From Acanthochlamys bracteata (taxonomy: Eukaryota > Streptophyta > Magnoliopsida > Pandanales > Velloziaceae), in the NCBI GenBank assembly GCA_019914995.1, contig CM034139.1:5868461-5932460 (forward strand): a stretch of DNA of 64,000 bases. The letters run 5' to 3'. Of the stretch, positions 58,722 through 64,000 are shown piece by piece. Made by a program: the position numbers and the translations under genes. Positions within the stretch are counted from its first letter, which is position 1. Each line of letters starts with the position of its first letter. The notes under the pieces were generated by a model that made no database searches, was not told the DNA's origin, and saw only the letters and a list, made by a program, of their open reading frames with translations.

Positions 58722-61700
58722 CTACAAGGTGAGATATGTCTTCACCATTGTTGCCCCTGTTGGATCAGAAAGCAGATGTCTGACAAGGCACATCCGCAAT
58801 TCATTTGGCGCTATCACAAACATGTAGAAGGCAAACAATACAAGGTCCATCGATGAAAGTGAGGAGCCTAGAAAACCCTGCCACATCCTGCGAGTAAAGA
58901 TAGCTGTATAAGGTATAAGAAAAGCACCGGCGCTTGGAGGTACAAATTCTATTTGCCAAATACAATCGTAATCCTTAGAGACACAGGAGCATATCAGTTT
59001 CACACAAGTTGTTCCTCACCACTTAGGCAACCTGAAAAACGTTTGAAAGAATGTCCTTATTCCTTCGATATCTAGCTGCAAAATCAATGCCAGCCCGAAG
59101 AGGAAGAAAGCCCTTTGACGTTTTCTCTCCTGAGGCCAAAGGGTCTTCCATGCTGAAATAACCAGAATGTAAAATCAACTGCCATGGAGCAAAAAGATCG
59201 AGTGGTGTTGCTAAAGGGAGTGGAACGACATCTACCTAATGTTGAGGGGTTGTAAGGACTTCCAACCATAGTGTTGCGTCTGTTGCTCATGTCTTGCCTC
59301 AAGATACTAGCTATTGAAGCAGCATAAGCTGGTGCTTCTGATAAAGATCGGACAACTGAATATCCTGTTTCAATCAGAGATTCAACAGTAAATATATCAT
59401 TGCACGTCTCAGAAGATAGAGAGAGAGAAGAGAGATAAACCTGTGGCTGGATGCACCATGCTTGCAGCTGCACCAAATGCAAGGTTCTTTTGGTCAGTAT
59501 TAGGTAAAGACCCACCAACAGGAATATAGGACCATTCCTGCAGATGATAATGTTGTTGTTGGAAGTGTCTTGGGCAATTGGAGAAGTAATGCTTTATAAA
59601 TTTTACTAACTAAATAATCAGGCTTTGATCCACATAAACATGGTAACCATGCAATATTTTACGCAAAGTTATATTTCTAAGTAGCGTACTTCTTCATATA
59701 TCTGCTTGATACGAATACCCATAGCTTCTACTCGTGACATAAGCTTCTTCTTGAGAAGATCAAATGGCATGGCATCTTTTGACGCCAAGCAAGTTTCCTG
59801 CAACCATGATAATTTTTATTCACAGATTCTCCTCTAAAAGTAAGAAATTATATGCATTCACTAATTACCTCCAGAAACACTCTTGTTGGTGACATAGGCA
59901 TGACGTACAGGAAGGTTGGGTACTCTGCTTCAGGACATTGCTTGTTTCCTTTCATGTAATCTCTGTAATCCATGAAAACCATTAAGCTAGGATCATACGG
60001 ATTGTTTTCCACCTGAGAATTCAAAAGTCACGCAGAAAGCACTTATATCTTATATCCAATTGGTACATTAATTTATGTAGACAACACAAACATTCACAAT
60101 GGAAGCCAACTTCTTTCTAGCAACCATAAATTTAGAAAGCATGTAACCGCTCGATGTTTCTTACCTCAGCTTCCACTCCATAAGCTGTCTGCACTGAAAC
60201 ACGAGGACCTCCTACTTCATACTCAAGAAGTTTTGCAGAAGCTGCTCCAGAAGCAACAGTTGCAAGCCTGAAAACTGAAGCAAGTCAGGAAATCATTGTT
60301 GAGCATGTTGAATTTAGTAAACTTCATTGCACCTGCAGGGAATCATAAAATCTCCCTCACTAACAACCACACTGCAACCATCACTTGATTCTATGATTCT
60401 CTCAACTTTTGCGTCAAGAAATGCAACACCGTATTCATGGCACCTAAAGGAATAAAGAGATTAAGCGCCAAAAAAATTCTTGCTGGAAATCCTTGACAAA
60501 TTTAACTTCACTGACTGATGAAGTACCTCTTCAATAACTCTTCATGCAGCAAATTTCGGCTAACTCTCCCATATGCACGGCCAATCAAAATGGGGTCATT
60601 GTTGTCCAAATAAACTATAGTGTCCCTCCAAACATGCTCGATACAATTTTGCAGTCCAAGATCTAATTGGAGAAGACATGTATCATAAGCAACACAACTA
60701 AAGAAAACATCCTGAATTGGGTTAGACCAGTAGAGAATGTTAGCCAATTTTGTGAGTTTAAACAAGCACAAAAATGTAGTACTGAGAAAACACAAAAATA
60801 AATTCTTTCATATTACACTGCTAAGAAGAGCTCAATGCAAACACTTGAAGCCATGATAAAGGGAAGATTCAGAAATACCTCGAAATTCATCCTCCCACAC
60901 GCCATAGTTATTTGTAAAAGGAAGATCTGGTCCGATAAGACCAACTCTCAGACCAGCCTTAGCTGATTCTGCAGCAAGGGCGAGACCAGCTGGACCGCAA
61001 CCAATGACAATTAAGTCCAGAACTGAAGTCCCTAAGGATATGGGTGCTAGCTGCGAGAACAATCAAAATGAGAATTCTCATTGGTTACTATAAACATATA
61101 GTTATATAACCACAACGATCCTACAATAATTTTAGCCCATGCCGCTTACAACATGACTATTTATTATTTCACAGCTATAGAATGCTTATGCGGTTCAAGC
61201 TCACAAGCATATAGTTCCATATGGAGGACTTGGCCAATAGACAGGCACGTAAAAGTTCTGCCGATAAAAGAAATATGACCTATTAGCCTTAGGTGGTTGG
61301 TATGAAAGGGTTAAAAGAATATTTTCAGAGAACGTTTGCCAGCACATGAATAACGAAATGGACCTAATTTATCTGTATTACTCAATTTTAACTATCCTTA
61401 TGAACTTCAGTTAGAGAAATCTTCGGAATGTCTTTGTATTATTGTAACACTCTTCTGATGCAAACTTGCAAACTATTGTTACGCAATGGAGTTAGAAGAG
61501 GTAATGTGCATTATAAGATAAAGGCAATGGATCCATATGATCCTTCTAAGCATAGGGACGGTAGCAATTTTCATGATAATCTACATCTATTGTTCTATAC
61601 TGTTTATAACTAAAGCAAGAACAAATAATTTCATTATCAAAAGTAGAGCAGCTAAGGCCTATGCTTTTCTACTTCTGTTGGTGGAGATCTAAAACACCAC

Positions 61701-62124
61701 AATGATAGAAACTTTCTCATGAAACTACAAAAGTTAGATAAGTGCAGCAATATATATGCTAAACAAAAAGAAAACAGAGCAAAATATTTCCGTGCGGATG
61801 GGGGGGCGGGGTGCGGGGAAGAAAACAAACCTTGTGCGCAATCTTGGTTTGACCATCCATAGGTTTCTGTTCTTGCATTCTCACAAAAACCAACTCACTA
61901 CCTCCTGCCTTAATATAATCCTCCTCATCAGCAAACTCCTCTGCAACTTCCACCGGCCTCACCGCCGCTGTTGCTCTGATTTCCTTTGCTGCACTCTTCA
62001 CAACAACATTCCTCCTCTGTTTCTTCTGCTGCATCGCAACGTTCATTCCAGCAGCTACCATTCTCCTTCTTCTGTACCTCCATAACAACGTTGCAGAGTT
62101 TGTACAACTACCAATGCAATCCAT
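58722..62124 (-). CDS. LCYE: Lycopene epsilon-cyclase, chloroplastic
   Basis: Eleven GT-AG exons on the minus strand: 61831-62124, 60879-61050, 60527-60662, 60333-60443, 60165-60267, 59869-60012, 59690-59797, 59441-59537, 59236-59364, 59020-59152 and 58722-58887, giving 530 residues. It converts a lycopene end to an epsilon-ring, committing carotenoids to alpha-carotene and lutein. The first ~45 residues, rich in Arg, Ala and Ser, act as transit peptide. The dinucleotide-binding motif DLIVIGCGPAGLALA starts at Asp110. Family blocks follow: PFTNNYGVWEDEF, IEHVWRDTIVYLD, LIGRAYGRVSR, VFMDYRDYMK, MPMSPTRVFLEETCLASKDA, FGAAASMVHPATGYSVVRSLSEAP, and the C-terminal WMWQGFLGSSLSSMDL through HLLSDPTGATM. 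Leu454 (in FLFGLALILQLD) matches the Arabidopsis one-ring type. The start is the first ATG after the repeat-rich leader. Confidence 0.96.
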
Positions 62125-62133
62125 GTTCAAACT

Positions 62134-62455
62134 GAACTAACAAATCAATTTCTCAACTTTCTTAATTTAAATAGAAAAAAGAAACACTGCAGAGAAAGAA
62201 AGAAAGAAAGTGTAAAGTTTGCTAGTTCAACTTGAACTAACTAATCAATCTCTCAACTTTCTCAACTTAAATAAAGAAACACTGCAGGCAAAGAAAGAAA
62301 GTGTAAAGTTTGCTAGTTCAACTTGAACTAACAAATCAATCTCTCAACTTAAATAAAGAAACACTGCAGGCAAAGAAAGAAAGTGTGAAGTTTGCTAGTC
62401 CAACGTGAACTAACAAATCAATCTCTCTGCAGAGAAAGAAAGGAAGTGCGAGTTT
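62134..62455. repeat. Tandem repeat array directly upstream of the LCYE start codon
   Basis: Units beginning GAACTAACAAATCAATCTCT, followed by CAACTTAAATAAAGAAACAC, TGCAGGCAAAGAAAGAAAG and TGTAAAGTTTGCTAGTTCAA, start at 62134, 62234, 62325 and 62407, so three complete units and one partial with steps of 100, 91 and 82 bp. The inner copies are very similar, so the array is recent. It begins 10 bp from the LCYE ATG and would be in its 5' leader or core promoter. Confidence 0.85.
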
Positions 62456-62958
62456 TCTTAGTTGGAGAACGAAGAGAGAGTGAGGAGAGAAGGGCGCCAG
62501 CTGCATGAGAGAAGGTGAGTCGTGAGCTGTTCGGAAATCTACAATAAGTACACGCGGAACAAATTGATTGGTTGAGAGGACTGAGAGAGCACTGCTTTTT
62601 GGATATGGCTCGCTTGTCGGAATAGGAGCTCGATCTACCGTTGATGTTCTGCTCCGTGATCAGGATAATGAATATCGTTAAATGAACCAGGCCTTATATG
62701 GACTCTCTCCTTGTGGGCCTACATATTGAGCCCAATCAATAGCCCAGAATATGGGAGAGAAAAGTCCATTAATCTGTCCCCAGTTCTTTCAGCTTGATAC
62801 TTGCTCCTTCTTTCAGCTTGAACTTACGCAATAGAAGCTACTTCAGGGATTGTTTCATACCATGGTCTTAATGAAAGCATATGGGCTCTTAATGGGCCGT
62901 TCAGAAAACATATTGGCTCTTAAATCGAAATTTTTTCACAAGGCACTCTATGGAATAA
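62456..62958. other. LCYE distal promoter region
   Basis: Contains GGGCCTACAT, AGCCCAATCAATAGCCCAG and ATGGGCC strings (62689-62750, 62893), that is several site II-like elements, and a pair of CTTTCAGCTTGA repeats near 62788 and 62810. No gene. Confidence 0.35.
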
Positions 62959-63189
62959 GTTCAAAGGAGAAAGGAACTACGAAGGAATAGTGACATTGTT
63001 ACATCTTTCATCAGCAAGGCTACGAACTCAGGAGAAGATTACCACGAGTATCTGCTAACAAACAGGTTGACTGAAGATGAAGTTGCCGATGTCCCTGGTG
63101 ATCTCAAGAAATTTGCCAAAGCTTTGGAGAATGCCCGTCATTTTTCAAATGTCCATGACAGTGGGGCAGCATCATACAATTCCTATTGA
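62959..63189 (+). pseudogene. Unidentified 76-codon coding fragment (orphan terminal exon?)
   Basis: A plus-strand frame open from 62959 to a TGA at 63187-63189 reads like real protein rather than chance: VQRRKELRRNSDIVTSFIS, then SGEDYHEYLLTNRLTEDEVA, DVPGDLKKFAKALENARHFS and NVHDSG. It is rich in charged residues, has balanced codon use and no homopolymer bias, unlike the spacer around it. There is no ATG at the start and a TAA lies immediately upstream, so it would have to be a spliced 3' exon or a relic of a duplicated gene. I do not recognise the family. Confidence 0.4.
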
Positions 63190-63453
63190 GATGCCTTCTT
63201 CATTACAACAAGCAATATCTTCAGATTGATACTTTGGACCTCTGCAAGGTGCTAACTAGTAATGAATTTTATCTAAAAAACTGACATGTTACATTCAGAT
63301 AATTTCCATGAATCTATGTGTATCCTAAATAAAGATATATAGAGTTCACAGCATCAAACATCCATAAAGATCGATACTTTGGATGTTGATACAATTATTA
63401 TTACTTAGATACTTGCTTGAGATTAATAAGCACGAAAAGGTCTGATAGACCCA
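63190..63453. other. 3' tail of the FUS3-like gene
   Basis: Short AT-rich stretch following the minus-strand stop codon. Nothing else is seen. Confidence 0.35.
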
Positions 63454-64000
63454 TTACATTCTGAGATATGGTTCAGGAACCCAGGGGTGTTTCATTTCAA
63501 ACTCGTGAAAACCTGTTGTAAAGTCTGCTGAGAAAGCGTAAGCAAAGCTCCCAGCATCAGCCAGTGGCGTAAACAAATCGGAGTATCTTGCTGATTCAAC
63601 CACAATATCGGGTACAATGCACTCAAATATCTCATCATCTTCAGTCATTAGCGTATCTGTGCAGAGTGGTTCCTGATGAGAGTCCTTCCTTGCTCGAATT
63701 ATCTGAGTTTCAAGTTGAAGGTGCATCAGCAATAATATGGAAGGTGAATATTTGTGTGTAAATTTCTGGATGGACATACGTATTTGTTACTGTTATCATC
63801 CTTGTAGAACATGACATAGTCACCAAGGCGAAGGTTATGAGCCTTTACAAAATCACCTGTGGAAGCAAGATTCCCATACAATTTTAGGAAGCAGTGATGA
63901 TGACTACATGCCAGAAGACCTGTGTTGATCAGAAAGATAGCAGTACCTGTGTTCTCCATCACGTACATCCTGCTTTTATTGTTCGGCCAAAACCTGTTAT
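63454..64000 (-). CDS. FUS3: B3-domain transcription factor, FUS3-like (3' part; gene continues off the right edge)
   Basis: Three minus-strand exon pieces: 63947 to beyond 64000, 63780-63856 and 63454-63702. Joined, they give the end of a B3 DNA-binding domain (RFWPNNKSRMYVMENTGDF, VKAHNLRLGDYVMFYKD, then NSNKYIIRARK) and a 70-residue acidic tail. The B3 sequence is of the ABI3/FUS3/LEC2 group, seed-maturation regulators that bind RY (CATGCA) elements. LGDYVMFYKDDNSNKY and the tail DDEIFECIVPDIVVESARYSD with SFAYAFSADFTTGF are closer to FUS3 than to LEC2 or ABI3 as I remember them. The intron positions inside the B3 domain fit that group. The 5' exons are outside the window. Confidence 0.82.

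Noticed and set aside
1-64000. CRISPR arrays, tRNA or rRNA genes, bacterial-style operons
   Set aside because: No spaced identical short repeats, no cloverleaf-like segments that I could recognise and no rRNA stretches were seen; the window is ordinary plant nuclear DNA.

Overview
This is nuclear DNA from a flowering plant, almost certainly a dicot. Genes are split by short GT-AG introns, the spacers are AT-rich and full of small MITE-like elements, and the gene set is plant-specific: lycopene epsilon-cyclase, PLASTID MOVEMENT IMPAIRED1-related, a SUVH-type SRA-SET methyltransferase, a FUS3-type B3 factor, a class II small heat-shock protein and a CC-NB-LRR relic. I cannot name the species from sequence alone. 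All exon boundaries were read by eye from splice sites and reading-frame continuity. In every multi-exon model marked intact, the exon lengths sum to a multiple of three.

Layout. 0-7.3 kb: first exon of a PP2A catalytic subunit (-), an AT-rich spacer with a 775-bp hAT-like element, glycerophosphocholine acyltransferase (+), and a class II sHSP (-) tail-to-tail with it. 7.9-15.8 kb: PMIR1 (+) and a tiny three-exon TRIAP1/Mdm35-type gene (-). 16.4-31.5 kb, all minus strand: a frameshifted DUF761 gene, eIF5B, KRR1 (one base short in exon 1) and LYAR. 31.5-34.5 kb: gene-poor spacer with decayed tandem repeats. 34.5-41.8 kb: a domesticated Harbinger-type transposase gene and cyclophilin CYP57 (both +). 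42.7-45.6 kb: two broken genes, a CC-NB-LRR (+) and a U-box kinase tail (-). 46.4-56.5 kb: COG8 (-) and SUVH5/6 (+), head to head. 58.7-64 kb: lycopene epsilon-cyclase (-), an orphan coding fragment (+), and the 3' half of a FUS3-like gene (-) running off the right edge.

Most genes are housekeeping and do not form one pathway. eIF5B, KRR1 and LYAR are three consecutive co-oriented genes for ribosome production or use, and LYAR carries the telo-box/site II promoter signature typical of that class. Several neighbours are also close together in Arabidopsis as I recall it (COG8, the transposase-derived gene and class II sHSPs on chromosome 5; CYP57 and the TRIAP1 homologue on chromosome 4), which suggests an old conserved block.

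I looked for an undescribed system and did not find one. The most useful observations are gene-model breaks (KRR1, DUF761, NLR, U-box kinase), two GC-AG first introns in adjacent genes, well-bounded MITEs (one with a natural empty site next to it), an array of tandem repeats just upstream of the lycopene epsilon-cyclase start codon, and an unidentified reading frame near 63 kb.
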